Of a stretch of DNA of 64,000 nt, positions 1 through 8,606 are shown one piece after another. The number at the start of each line of letters is the position of its first letter. Position 1 is the first letter of the stretch. Made by a program: the position numbers and the translations under genes. A model generated the notes under the pieces. It ran no database searches, was not told the origin of the DNA, and was given only the letters and a program-made list of their open reading frames with translations. Source of the DNA: a bacterium (lineage in GTDB: Bacteria; Hinthialibacterota; Hinthialibacteria; OLB16); contig JAJVIK010000015.1 of the NCBI GenBank assembly GCA_022072055.1, positions 1 to 64,000 on the forward strand, written 5' to 3'.

Positions 1-286
1 GGGAGGGTTCGGGCACATTCCAGCTCGGCCCTCCCGATGACCCCGCGCTGTCGGCGCCGGCTGGACGGAGCGATTCGGACTGATACACGGGACTCTGCGC
101 GGCGGGGGCTGAAGGGGCGGGGGTCTCATTGGGCATCGGCGAGGTGGCCGGATCCGCGGAGGCGACATCCGCCGAATCCGCTCCGCCCCCAAGACCGAAG
201 CGGTCGCGCACATTGTCAAATGTCGCGCAACCCACAAGGAAGACTCCCAGACACGCGACCACCGAAAAGCGCGCCAAAGTCATCAT
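1..286 (-). CDS. Predicted lipoprotein, N-terminal part (runs off left edge)
   Basis: The reading frame is open from an ATG at 286 to the left edge, giving 95 codons. It begins with two Met codons, a basic N-region and a hydrophobic stretch ending in the lipobox LVGC with Cys20, so a lipid-anchored envelope protein is predicted. After the Cys comes a short charged region and then a Pro/Ala/Ser/Glu-rich low-complexity stretch (residues about 40-90), as in the periplasmic linker of many lipoproteins. A Shine-Dalgarno-like GGGAGG lies about 7 bases upstream of the ATG. It follows the FN3/dockerin-like gene in the same orientation after about 138 bases. The function is not recognisable from this part. 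The signal and lipobox are seen; membrane anchoring is inferred. Confidence 0.75.
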   Translation of the reverse strand, partial: MMTLARFSVVACLGVFLVGCATFDNVRDRFGLGGGADSADVASADPATSPMPNETPAPSAPAAQSPVYQSESLRPAGADSAGSSGGPSWNVPEPS

Positions 287-424
287 CGGAAAGCCTCCCA
301 CTCCAGGAGCATCACCACGGAAAGCAGGGACGTCACCCCGTTTCCCGGAATTCAATTATCGACCAATCCCGAGGGAGATGGAATAGCCCCTCCACGAGAT
401 GAACGGGTAGGAGAGGCAAAAGTC
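287..424. other. Intergenic gap before the lipoprotein gene
   Basis: This short spacer lies between two minus-strand genes. Read on the minus strand, a GATAAT -10-like hexamer sits at 355-360 with no good -35 partner. No terminator hairpin with a T-run is evident downstream of the larger gene. Confidence 0.3.
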
Positions 425-3400
425 TCAGAAATCAGTGATCGGCGGTGGGGTTTGACCGCAAAACGGCTCGAAACCGTAGGCCGGGCCAAGGCACTGGATC
501 CCGAAACGACTCCAATTGCTCGGCTTGGATATGACTCCACTCTCGGAGATCCCCATGATCCGCCAGGAGTGCAAGCCGAAGTAGGAGAGGGTCGGGAGGA
601 GCGCGGAGCCGGGCAGGTCCACTCCGGGTCTCACCTTGGCGATCGCTTGAGCGTGGTCGTAATAATCCGAACCATCCTTACTGAACGAAAGCGAAAAGGT
701 CTCGTGCGCGCTGGTGTCGGCCCAGTGTCCCGGGGCGAGCGGCCAGACCCGCCATTCGTAGTTCCCGCCGCCACCCAAGTTATCCACAATCTGCTGGCCG
801 GTCAGACTGAAGGTGAATTCCTCCGCCGCGGGTTCCCCGGCATCCATGAAAAACTCCGCCACTCGCCCGTTGCTTAGATTAAACAGCACACAGGAGTAGG
901 TGTGCGCGTCCGGAACCGTCTTCCAGGTCAGGTTCAGAACCGGATTCACCCCCGGCAAGGAGACCATCGTCCCACCGATCGGGGAAACCAGATCGGGGGC
1001 GATCAACTTGTCGGCGTAAAGGGCGAACATCCGGTTCTGCGCGTCCATCCACTCCAGCAAATACCGGGTGTAACCGTGGGTCTCCGCCCAACTGACCGAA
1101 AGGCCCCGCTGAGGGGGTGGAATCGTGGGCGGGGTGACTCCAGGGGTTTCGATCAGGTTGAGCGGCTGAACAGGACCGCCGTTGTCCAAAAACGCGCGCC
1201 GGTTTCCCGTCCCCGATTGGACAAAGAGCAGAAGGTCTTTGATGTCCACCTTGCCGTTCAGGTCGAAGTCCACCTCCTGGTTGTACTCGGGGGAACCGTT
1301 CCGCTCTCGCCGCCAACTGTCCTGAAACGCCCCGCCGTCCCCGGCGTCCACCTTGCCATTCCGGTTGACATCCGGGTTCCAGGCCCCAAGCCCGGTCACC
1401 TTGGTCTTGTCCCCGGTAAGGGTGAACTCGCTCCACTCGGGAACTGTCACCGGTCCGTTGAAATACAGACGGAAAAAGGAGTCGCGGATGACATAGTAAG
1501 TCCTCACCCGCCAGCGGAAATCGGGACCGAAGTTCGGGGCGAGCGGGACCTTGACTCGCACCGTAGGCTGAGACTCCTCGCTCCGCTTATGGTAGATGTC
1601 CAGTCCGACAATCGGCCCGCCGCCTACGTTCTGAATCTCCAGACGGTCGAAGACCGCGTAAGGCCCGATTCGAGTGACCCGACTGTACTCGAACTCGACC
1701 TCCCCCGCGTTCACCTGCAGATCCTCTATGGGACTCATGGGGACCGGCAGGTCCGGCTGGTATTCATCGATCTCGATAAAGAAGGTTCGGGTTTCCGACC
1801 AGTAGCCACGGGTGCCGTCCTGCGCGATGGCGCGGACTCGCCAATTATATTCGCCTTGAAGCAATGACTGAGTGGTCAGCTCAAGGACATTGACGATGAA
1901 CCGTTTCACCACCGGAGTGGCGGGTGGGGTGGCCGGTTGAGTCAGCTCCAGCTCATAGACCAATGGGTCGGAGAACTCGTGGTCGACCGCCTCCCAGGTG
2001 AAATGCAGCGGCACGCCGATCACCTCCGGTCCGTAGAAGGTCCCGGTGGGAGGTTCGAGCAGGTTCGGCGGCGGCAGCGGAATGGAAACCGGAATGTCCG
2101 CACGGGTCTGGAAGACTCCCAGGAACACCGGCATGTCGATCCCATTGACTCGATTGTCGGGTTTGGCCGGCCCAAGGTCGGCTAGCGGATCGAACAAGAA
2201 GCTGGATTTGTTCGTTCCCCAGAAGCGAGAGTAGGCGTAGAAATCCCGGATATCGATCACGCCGTCGTCATTGTAGTCGATGTCGATGAATGGCCGGTCG
2301 CACACCGAGCGGATCTCGAAACGGCGCTGCTGGGAAAACGCCCCGCGCGCGCCATCGATGCGCGCCTGGACCCGGAAGTTATAGTTGTCGCTCGGAAAGG
2401 TGAAGAAGAACAGCGCCGAAACATACCCATCCCCGACCACGTCATCCACGATGATGTTGAGTTTTTCTTCGTCCAGCTGCCCCTGGAAGGTGGTCAGAAA
2501 AAGCGTGCTGAGGGTGATCTCCAGGGCGTACGAGGTGGCTCCCTCGACCTCGGTCCAGATCAAGGGAAAGGCGGAGGTCGAGTCCATGCACTGGCGCGAG
2601 AAAGGAAAGACCGGCATAGGTGTCCCGATGTCCCCCTTGGGAACCGTCCCCGCCTCGGCGCTTGAACCGAGGAGCGCCTCCCCCATCCATTTTATCCATC
2701 CGGATTTCTGCTTGGATGGGGCCTTGCCGGACTTGGAGAAATTCAGGACCAGGGAAAAGGGGCGCTGGCCGCTCTGCGATTGGATGAACCCGGGGGCGTC
2801 CGCCAGGATCTCCCAGGTGTAGTTCCCGCTCCCGCCCAAGAGGGAAAGGAACTGGCTCCCGGTCACCGATTGCTCGGTGTTGGTCGTGGGGAAGAAGAAC
2901 TCCGATTGGCTGGTGGTTTCGTTGCGCAGGACCAGTGTGTATTCGGCGGCGTTTGGAACCGGATCCCAAGAAAAGTTGATGAAATCGGCGGGGGTGTTCA
3001 GGGCCAGCATCGCCTGGGGTTCGGGCTGATTGAGCTGCGCGGGCGCGAGCGGCTGGGGGGTGGGTGTCGGACGAGGCGGCGGGAACCGCAGCGGGGCGTT
3101 GTGGAACTGGATCAGGAACGCGATCAGGTCCGCTTGCTCGATGATCCGGTCGGCGGAAACAATGTCGGCGCGCGGGTTCGGGGCATTCTCGCGCATGTAA
3201 TGCCAATTCCGCGCCAGGGTGAACAGGTCAAACTCGTCGATCTTGAGGTCGGGCGTGTCCGGATAGATGTCGGAGGCGAGCGCCCCGACCACGTTGAAAG
3301 TCTCGGAGGCCTCCTCGCCGCGCGAGCCATCCGCCTTGATCGGACGGACCTCATAGCGGTACTCACCGAGCAGGGTGATGTTGCTGACCACCGCCTGTGG

Positions 3401-4033
3401 GCTGACCACATCCAGACGGTAATGCAGCGAGTTGACATTGTCGCCGTTTTCGTTCTTCGAGCGGACCAGTTGGACCTCATACCCCACCGCGTTCCCGACC
3501 GGATTCCAGCGCATGATCAGGGTCTCGAGGTTGATCACCGAGGGGGTGTACTGGACCCCCGAGATGGGCGAGAGACCGTTCGGGGCGGGGAGCGGATTAG
3601 AGCCGATCCCGGGTTTCGGGGGCACCAGGGTGGTGCCGCCGATCAGGCCGAAGGTGAAGACATCGCTGGGCATGCTGGCGGTTTCGCCCTGGTAGGCGAC
3701 CACTTGCCAACTGTACTGGGTCGGGTCGGCTTCGGTCCCCGCCTCCAGCGGGTTGTCCACCGAATCATAGAGGGCGTGGGAGATCGTGGCGGTCACCGTC
3801 CCGACCGGGTTTCCCATGGAAAGACGGGTCACCATCAATTCGTAATGGGTGGCGCCGGGGACATCGGTCCAGTCGAAATCAAAGCCGGAGAGCGGAGCGG
3901 CGGGCACCACCACCTGCTGGCTGGTTCGCGGCTGAAGAAGGCTCGGCTTCTGGTTCTGGAATTGGCCCCAGGAGACACCCTGGAAACACAGGGCAAGTGC
4001 GGCCAGAAAACAGGCCCCGCGGAAAGCGCGCAT
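425..4033 (-). CDS. Large secreted protein of alternating fibronectin-III-like and dockerin-like modules
   Basis: This 1202-aa protein has a signal peptide at residues 1-23 (hydrophobic core, ending SWG before QFQ). At least seven beta-sandwich repeats share a W-x-x-V-x-x-A-x-x-Y start and a Y-x-W-x-V-x-A end, typical of fibronectin type III-like domains. Three two-part dockerin-like (paired EF-hand-like) segments interrupt them at roughly residues 255-320, 590-660 and 890-955; examples are DVNRNGKVDAGD and DFDLNGKVDIKDLL. Dockerin-like modules are usually C-terminal; here they are internal and separate pairs of FN3 modules. I chose the ATG at 4033 because a GAGG lies 9 bases upstream, a good promoter lies further upstream, and the frame extension to 4048 begins with TTG. 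The location is extracellular or cell-surface. The ligand is unknown. Confidence 0.85.
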   Translation of the reverse strand: MRAFRGACFLAALALCFQGVSWGQFQNQKPSLLQPRTSQQVVVPAAPLSGFDFDWTDVPGATHYELMVTRLSMGNPVGTVTATISHALYDSVDNPLEAGTEADPTQYSWQVVAYQGETASMPSDVFTFGLIGGTTLVPPKPGIGSNPLPAPNGLSPISGVQYTPSVINLETLIMRWNPVGNAVGYEVQLVRSKNENGDNVNSLHYRLDVVSPQAVVSNITLLGEYRYEVRPIKADGSRGEEASETFNVVGALASDIYPDTPDLKIDEFDLFTLARNWHYMRENAPNPRADIVSADRIIEQADLIAFLIQFHNAPLRFPPPRPTPTPQPLAPAQLNQPEPQAMLALNTPADFINFSWDPVPNAAEYTLVLRNETTSQSEFFFPTTNTEQSVTGSQFLSLLGGSGNYTWEILADAPGFIQSQSGQRPFSLVLNFSKSGKAPSKQKSGWIKWMGEALLGSSAEAGTVPKGDIGTPMPVFPFSRQCMDSTSAFPLIWTEVEGATSYALEITLSTLFLTTFQGQLDEEKLNIIVDDVVGDGYVSALFFFTFPSDNYNFRVQARIDGARGAFSQQRRFEIRSVCDRPFIDIDYNDDGVIDIRDFYAYSRFWGTNKSSFLFDPLADLGPAKPDNRVNGIDMPVFLGVFQTRADIPVSIPLPPPNLLEPPTGTFYGPEVIGVPLHFTWEAVDHEFSDPLVYELELTQPATPPATPVVKRFIVNVLELTTQSLLQGEYNWRVRAIAQDGTRGYWSETRTFFIEIDEYQPDLPVPMSPIEDLQVNAGEVEFEYSRVTRIGPYAVFDRLEIQNVGGGPIVGLDIYHKRSEESQPTVRVKVPLAPNFGPDFRWRVRTYYVIRDSFFRLYFNGPVTVPEWSEFTLTGDKTKVTGLGAWNPDVNRNGKVDAGDGGAFQDSWRRERNGSPEYNQEVDFDLNGKVDIKDLLLFVQSGTGNRRAFLDNGGPVQPLNLIETPGVTPPTIPPPQRGLSVSWAETHGYTRYLLEWMDAQNRMFALYADKLIAPDLVSPIGGTMVSLPGVNPVLNLTWKTVPDAHTYSCVLFNLSNGRVAEFFMDAGEPAAEEFTFSLTGQQIVDNLGGGGNYEWRVWPLAPGHWADTSAHETFSLSFSKDGSDYYDHAQAIAKVRPGVDLPGSALLPTLSYFGLHSWRIMGISESGVISKPSNWSRFGIQCLGPAYGFEPFCGQTPPPITDF

Positions 4034-4123
4034 GTGCAACGACCTCAAATCCGGACAGACTGATAGATGGCGCGGGTGCTCAGCTCAGGCGATGTCCCCT
4101 AACTCCAATCCCATCCGACAAGC

Positions 4124-4152
4124 ACTATAGCCGTAGTGAAACCAAGTGACAA
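4124..4152 (-). promoter_or_regulatory. Sigma-70-like promoter of the FN3/dockerin-like gene
   Basis: On the minus strand TTGTCA (4147-4152) and TATAGT (4124-4129) are separated by exactly 17 bases. Each hexamer matches 5 of 6 consensus bases. It lies about 90 bases upstream of the ATG at 4033. Confidence 0.6.
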
Positions 4153-4227
4153 GGGAATTTTCGGCTGTCCCCGACCGGACCCGGCCAGCGAGGCCGAAGC
4201 CTCAACTCCGTGCCGCGCGATGCCACC

Positions 4228-4372
4228 GAGCCGCGACCAACCGTGCCGCGACCGTCCGAGCCGCGACCGTAAGGGAGCGGTCCTTTGCCTCCACCCGCTT
4301 GCTCACGCGCGCGGTACGGACAACTTCTCCCTCTCCCGCTCGCGGGAGAGGGCCGGGGTGAGGGTCCTCTCG
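4228..4372. repeat. REP-like palindromic repeats in an intergenic gap
   Basis: The gap between the FN3 gene and the next gene's stop holds two dispersed-repeat-like units. The first (4228-4283) has three copies of GCCGCGACC followed by a GACCG / CGGTC mini-hairpin. The second is an 11-bp perfect stem, CCCTCTCCCGC (4329-4339) with GCGGGAGAGGG (4342-4352), followed by a GGGGTGAGGGT tail. From general familiarity, palindromes of this type occur as multicopy REP or MITE-like elements in many bacteria. Copy number in this genome cannot be seen here. The second hairpin could also act as a terminator for the gene ending at 4373, but it has no clear T-run. Confidence 0.55.
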
Positions 4373-5734
4373 CTACGGCCCGCTCACCTTCCGCCAATCC
4401 AAAATCAGCAGCAGCAAATCCTCCGTGTCCACCTTGCCGCTCTGGTTGATGTCCGAGGCGGGGTTCATGGTGGGAGTGGGGAGTAGGGTTTCGGTGGGGG
4501 TTGGCGTCGGAACCGGCGGTTGAAACTCATACGCCCCCATGTCGTACTCATCCCCGGTTCCATCGCGCCCGAGTCCAGCCACATCCGCCGGACGCGGGTT
4601 GCCGTCGAGGTCATCGCTGGGACCGGAGGTTCCCGCCGTGTCGATGCAGGGGGAGCCGGGTTGAAGGTGGAAGTTTCCGATGGTAGCGTCAATGAAGAGC
4701 GGGTCGTCACTGATGTTGCCGATGCCGGTGTAGCCGCCCTGGATTGCTGAGTGTGCAATTTCTGGCTGACTCAAGGAAATCGAAAGAAGGCTGCTCGAAC
4801 CCCACAGAATACAGTTATCGAAAACCGGTGCAGATCGATCAATAACAACCTCGGCGGCATCTCCCACAATGGTGCAGTTGGTGAAAATCGCAGACTCATT
4901 TTCAGTTACCCAGATTTGATCCTCAATATCGGCCTCATTTCCAAAGATAACGCAATTCGTTAGCACGCACTCCTTATTGCCGATGTATATGCCTCCTGTT
5001 CCAGACGCATCACCAAACTCAGCGACATTGTTACTGATTGTACAATTCGTAATAACCGCTGGCGAGTCTGACAGTACCACCCCTCCTCCATTCGTCGCAT
5101 GATTCCCACTGATGTCGCAGTTCACCAGCGTTATATTCGAATCCTCGACTTTGAGTCCACCCCCGCTGCGATCGGTTCGGTTATTATTGATCACACAGTT
5201 TACAAATTCGACTGTAGCGTTGCGGATCAAACCACCACCTCCATCGGTAACTGAGTCGTTGTTCGCAATTGTACAATTGAAGAGGCGTGCCCTTCCAGAT
5301 AGGATTGAGAAACCCTTTAAGGGACCCTTCTCGAACCGCAACCCATCGATTTCAGCTTCTCCCATGACCACAAGTACGGGAAGATCTATCCCAGACCCGT
5401 CAACCAACACAGGATGCTTACTCGCATCGCGGTGGTCTCTTTCATCATCAGTTTCATTTCCAGAAAAGCCACCCAATAGCACCTCCCTCGTCTCTTCAAC
5501 CCAGATGTATTCTTTGTATATTCCCTCCTTAATCCAGATTTCGTCGGTGCCACTCGATACCGCCACCGCATCCGATACTTGCTGGAAAGCACTACCCCAG
5601 GTCGATCCGTCACTCCCATTCCCGTCTGGTGACACCCGAATAATTCTACAATCCGCTACGCCACAAGGACGGAAGAATAACAGTAACCATATAAGGTATA
5701 AGAACAAAGAACTGGGCTTGGTTCGAGGCTTCAT
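4373..5734 (-). CDS. Secreted parallel beta-helix protein with dockerin-like tail (cassette copy B)
   Basis: This 453-aa protein has an N-terminal signal peptide (about residues 1-28). The motif RVSPDGNGSDG with a following DGxT-W-x-x-A-F introduces a right-handed parallel beta-helix of short N-x-x-I/V repeats such as NCTIxNN and GGGxxxxD. It then shows a DLDGNPRP...YDMGAYEF signature, known from choice-of-anchor Q type sequences. The C-terminus is a Pro/Thr linker and a single dockerin-like half, DINQSGKVDTEDLLLLI. It starts 20 bases after the stop of the upstream partner, with CAGGAG as ribosome-binding site, so the two are probably co-transcribed. It is paralogous to the gene at 7195-8604, with nearly identical DNA over the last ~300 bases and a diverged helix region. 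A role in binding or cutting polysaccharide at the cell surface is possible but not shown. Confidence 0.85.
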   Translation of the reverse strand: MKPRTKPSSLFLYLIWLLLFFRPCGVADCRIIRVSPDGNGSDGSTWGSAFQQVSDAVAVSSGTDEIWIKEGIYKEYIWVEETREVLLGGFSGNETDDERDHRDASKHPVLVDGSGIDLPVLVVMGEAEIDGLRFEKGPLKGFSILSGRARLFNCTIANNDSVTDGGGGLIRNATVEFVNCVINNNRTDRSGGGLKVEDSNITLVNCDISGNHATNGGGVVLSDSPAVITNCTISNNVAEFGDASGTGGIYIGNKECVLTNCVIFGNEADIEDQIWVTENESAIFTNCTIVGDAAEVVIDRSAPVFDNCILWGSSSLLSISLSQPEIAHSAIQGGYTGIGNISDDPLFIDATIGNFHLQPGSPCIDTAGTSGPSDDLDGNPRPADVAGLGRDGTGDEYDMGAYEFQPPVPTPTPTETLLPTPTMNPASDINQSGKVDTEDLLLLILDWRKVSGP

Positions 5735-5753
5735 GTCGTACGCTCCTGAGGAC

Positions 5754-6962
5754 CTATGGACCGACTTGTCCCTTGACCGTCATATTGTCAATCGTGATCG
5801 TGTCTTCGGAAGAATCCAGCTGAGCTCGAATCCAGATTCCGAAATACTTGGGGGTCTCCGGCGGGTCACCTTCCTTCTGGATGTCTGTATCATCCTGCAT
5901 CGAAAAGTCGAGGCGTACGCGCTGTCCCCATGCGTATCCTTGACTCTTGAGGACTGATCGAGGAATGACCTTGGCGACTCTCCATCGGTCAATGCCATCG
6001 GAATGTCCGAGCCCGTCATCGAATCGCGGTGTGCGATCTGCCTTGTACAACCCGAAGTCTGTCTCGTTGTGGTAATTGTCCGTGAAGAAGACCGCCACGA
6101 GCTCCTCGATCAACCAGCAATCAACACAACTCTTGGCATCAATAAGGTTCTGGCAGTTTCCCCACGGCAGGTATGAGGCTGCTTTGTAGCCAGCCAACGA
6201 CTCCCGGCCTGCTTTGTAATCCACACCCTGCGGTCGGTATCCGTGCGGCTCTGAACCCCCAAGGTCCGCCTCTAGGTCGAATTCCACGACCAAGTTCTTG
6301 TAATTCCCCGTATCGATCTTTCTCCACAGCTCCCCGCCCTCGAAGTTGTGGATGTCGCAGAACGGATTGCACTCGTGGTTATCGTGGACACACGTGTCGG
6401 GATCGGGAGGCACTGGGGTCGGGGTCGTCGAGGCGTCATTCGCTGGGAGTGGAGTCGGAGTCGGATTGCACGGAATCTGGTCGCTGGCCACGTTGTCACA
6501 GCAAGCATCATTGGCGCAGCACTTGACATACGAGCAAGCTCCCACCGCGCCGGTCCCGGTGATGACCACCTTACCTGAGGAATGCGTGATCAAATTCCCA
6601 GGATCGTTGGTCACATCGACGGACTTGAAGGAGAAGCGCTTCCACGGGGCCGGACTTCCGGAAAACGGATCCGAACTAAAATCCCAACTCTCAATCAGCG
6701 TGTAATCATCCGCCTCGTTCACGTCCGGCGTCTGGGCGTCATCCGTTCCGACCAGTATCGGAATGAACACATAGGCGCTCTCCACCAGGCCACTCTGACC
6801 CAGGCCGGAGAACTGCTCTCCCAGCTTGCCTTCCTCGTAGAGCACCGAGAGACGATGGTAGCGGCTCTCAGAGGCCAAGGTGGCCTTGTCCCCATCCTGA
6901 GCCGGAAGGCTGTCGAGGGTGAACACCACCTCGTTTCCGTTCACCGAGTAACTCGATTCCAT
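5754..6962 (-). CDS. Secreted-type Cys-containing protein with Pro/Thr linker, N-terminus uncertain (cassette copy B)
   Basis: The ORF (402 aa from this ATG) is open further upstream to 7130, but that extension begins with TTG, is basic and low in beta-type pattern, and has no signal peptide. A TTG at 6983 directly behind GGGAGGGAGG is an alternative start. The first ~200 residues form an unrecognised beta-rich domain. A Cys cluster (KCCANDACCD) and a Pro/Thr linker lead into a second domain beginning DTCVHDNHECNPFCD and ending in DTITIDNMTVKG, which resembles jelly-roll or concanavalin-like folds. The second domain is shared with the shorter paralogue at 8607-9248. The missing signal peptide suggests the 5' end was lost or rearranged. 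The function is unknown. Confidence 0.65.
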   Translation of the reverse strand: MESSYSVNGNEVVFTLDSLPAQDGDKATLASESRYHRLSVLYEEGKLGEQFSGLGQSGLVESAYVFIPILVGTDDAQTPDVNEADDYTLIESWDFSSDPFSGSPAPWKRFSFKSVDVTNDPGNLITHSSGKVVITGTGAVGACSYVKCCANDACCDNVASDQIPCNPTPTPLPANDASTTPTPVPPDPDTCVHDNHECNPFCDIHNFEGGELWRKIDTGNYKNLVVEFDLEADLGGSEPHGYRPQGVDYKAGRESLAGYKAASYLPWGNCQNLIDAKSCVDCWLIEELVAVFFTDNYHNETDFGLYKADRTPRFDDGLGHSDGIDRWRVAKVIPRSVLKSQGYAWGQRVRLDFSMQDDTDIQKEGDPPETPKYFGIWIRAQLDSSEDTITIDNMTVKGQVGP

Positions 6963-7194
6963 CTCGATTCCGTCAAGTAACAAGTTCCTCCCTCCCGACA
7001 CCTCGGACCGCTTCCCATTTGGAAGCAGCGCTCGTTTTCGGAGGGGCGCGGTCCCGCGCGCCCGGACACGATGGAACGTGTCCCTCCAGGCGCCAAACGA
7101 CGTGCGGTCTTCATGGATTCCCGTTTCCAAGGGAATGACGCTTTCCGTTTTCCATATCCTTCCGGTCCTTCCGACCCCTCCGTGGTTCAGAAGT
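6963..7194. other. Spacer between the two duplicated cassettes
   Basis: This stretch lies between the two cassette copies on the minus strand. It contains an imperfect inverted repeat around 7110-7140 (CCGTTTCCAAGGGAA type) and a purine-rich GGGAGGGAGG (minus strand) near 6986-6995. It is the presumed junction of the duplication. No separate gene is supported. Confidence 0.35.
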
Positions 7195-8604
7195 TCATGG
7201 CGTGGCCCCTCGGGCCCAGTCGGCGATCAACAGCAGCAGGTCCTCCGTGTCCACCTTGCCGCTCTGATTGATGTCCGAGGCGGGGTTCATGGTGGGAGTG
7301 GGCAGCAAAGTCTCCGTGGGGGTTGGTGTCGGAACCGGCGGTTGAAACTCATACGCCCCCATGTCGTACTCATCCCCGGTTCCTTCACGCCCCAGACCGA
7401 ACACATCCGCCGGGCGCGGGTTGCCGTCGAGGTCATCGCTCGGACCGGAGGTTCCCGCCGTGTCGATGCAGGGGGAGCCGGGTTGAAGGTGGAAGTTTCC
7501 GATGGTAGCGTCAATAAAGAGGGGGTCATCGCTGATGTTGCCCTCGCCGGGGTAGCCGCCTTGGATACAGGAGGAGGTGATCAGCGCCTGCCCCAAGGAG
7601 ATCGACAGCAGGTTGCTTGATCCCCAAAGGATGCAGTTCTCAAAGATTGGCGTACATCGATCAATGAGCAATTCAGCCGGGCCGCCAACGATCGTGCAGT
7701 TTGTCAATGCGGCGTATTCGCATTGGTTTATATTCATTTGTGCCTCAGTGTCCGCTTTGTTGTCGGAAATAAGGCAGTTCACGAATATGCAATTCTTGGT
7801 CCCAACGGCAATACCGCCGACCGCCGAGGAATCCCCGTATTCTGCCACATTGTTGCTGATCGTGCAGTTGGTGATATATCCAAATGACCGAGCTAACACA
7901 ATTCCACCACCGTTGGTCGCATGATTGTGACTGATATCACATCCTCTTAGAGTCACATTGGAATCCTCAATGTATAGACCGCCGCCGCTGGTAATCGACC
8001 GGTTGCCTCGGATCACGCAATTCACGAACTCCGCGCTCCCGTCTCGCACTAGCATCCCGCCCACGTATCGGTTCTCGTTCTCTTTGATTATGCAATTCCT
8101 GAAGGTCGCACTCGCACCAATAATGGCGCCCCCATTGGCCTTCCGACCCGTCGTGAACGTGATTCCGTCAATCACCGCATCACGAAGGCAGTATATCGCC
8201 GAATATGTAAGACCCTGTGGATTCATCTGGTGCTCCGAATTGACTACGGTTGGGTTAAGCGTCCAGTTCCTGAGATGCCTTTCTTGATCTGTTTCCGTAC
8301 CCACAAACCCACCAAGAATTGTGATTGTATTAGTCACAACCTCAACATGGTCACCGTAAACTGCACCTTTGACCCACAGTTCATCGTCGTAATCCGCAAC
8401 GGCAAGTGCATCGGAGATTCTCTTGAAGGCGGTAGACCAAGTCACTCCGTCACTTCCGTTTCCATCCGGCGATACGCGTAGAATCCGAGAGTCCGCTGGC
8501 AAACATGCAATGGCAATGCTCGTGAAAAGAACCACACGCCTCAGTGCAGAACCACAAACTCCGAGGATAAGCCGTTGGCCGTCAACGATCGTGTCACAAA
8601 TCAT
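7195..8604 (-). CDS. Secreted parallel beta-helix protein with dockerin-like tail (cassette copy A)
   Basis: This 469-aa paralogue of the gene at 4373-5734 has the same architecture: signal peptide (about residues 1-38, ending near ADS), RVSPDGNGSDG entry motif, beta-helix coils with NCTIxNN and GGG repeats, choice-of-anchor-Q-like DLDGNPRP...YDMGAYEF, a PTPTPTETLLPTPT linker, and a dockerin-like half DINQSGKVDTEDLLLLI. Its ATG lies 2 bases after the TAG stop of the upstream gene, indicating translational coupling. The 3' ~300 bases are almost identical in DNA to the other copy, while the helix region is clearly diverged and less GC-rich. It probably acts outside the cell. Confidence 0.85.
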   Translation of the reverse strand: MICDTIVDGQRLILGVCGSALRRVVLFTSIAIACLPADSRILRVSPDGNGSDGVTWSTAFKRISDALAVADYDDELWVKGAVYGDHVEVVTNTITILGGFVGTETDQERHLRNWTLNPTVVNSEHQMNPQGLTYSAIYCLRDAVIDGITFTTGRKANGGAIIGASATFRNCIIKENENRYVGGMLVRDGSAEFVNCVIRGNRSITSGGGLYIEDSNVTLRGCDISHNHATNGGGIVLARSFGYITNCTISNNVAEYGDSSAVGGIAVGTKNCIFVNCLISDNKADTEAQMNINQCEYAALTNCTIVGGPAELLIDRCTPIFENCILWGSSNLLSISLGQALITSSCIQGGYPGEGNISDDPLFIDATIGNFHLQPGSPCIDTAGTSGPSDDLDGNPRPADVFGLGREGTGDEYDMGAYEFQPPVPTPTPTETLLPTPTMNPASDINQSGKVDTEDLLLLIADWARGATP

Positions 8605-8606
8605 GG

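Noticed and set aside
2780-4063. 427-aa plus-strand open frame over the FN3/dockerin-like gene
   Set aside because: Same effect of high GC on the opposite frame; no recognisable protein features and an established minus-strand gene.
7078-7140. Inverted repeat as an insertion-sequence end
   Set aside because: Only short imperfect arms, with no transposase gene or target duplication.
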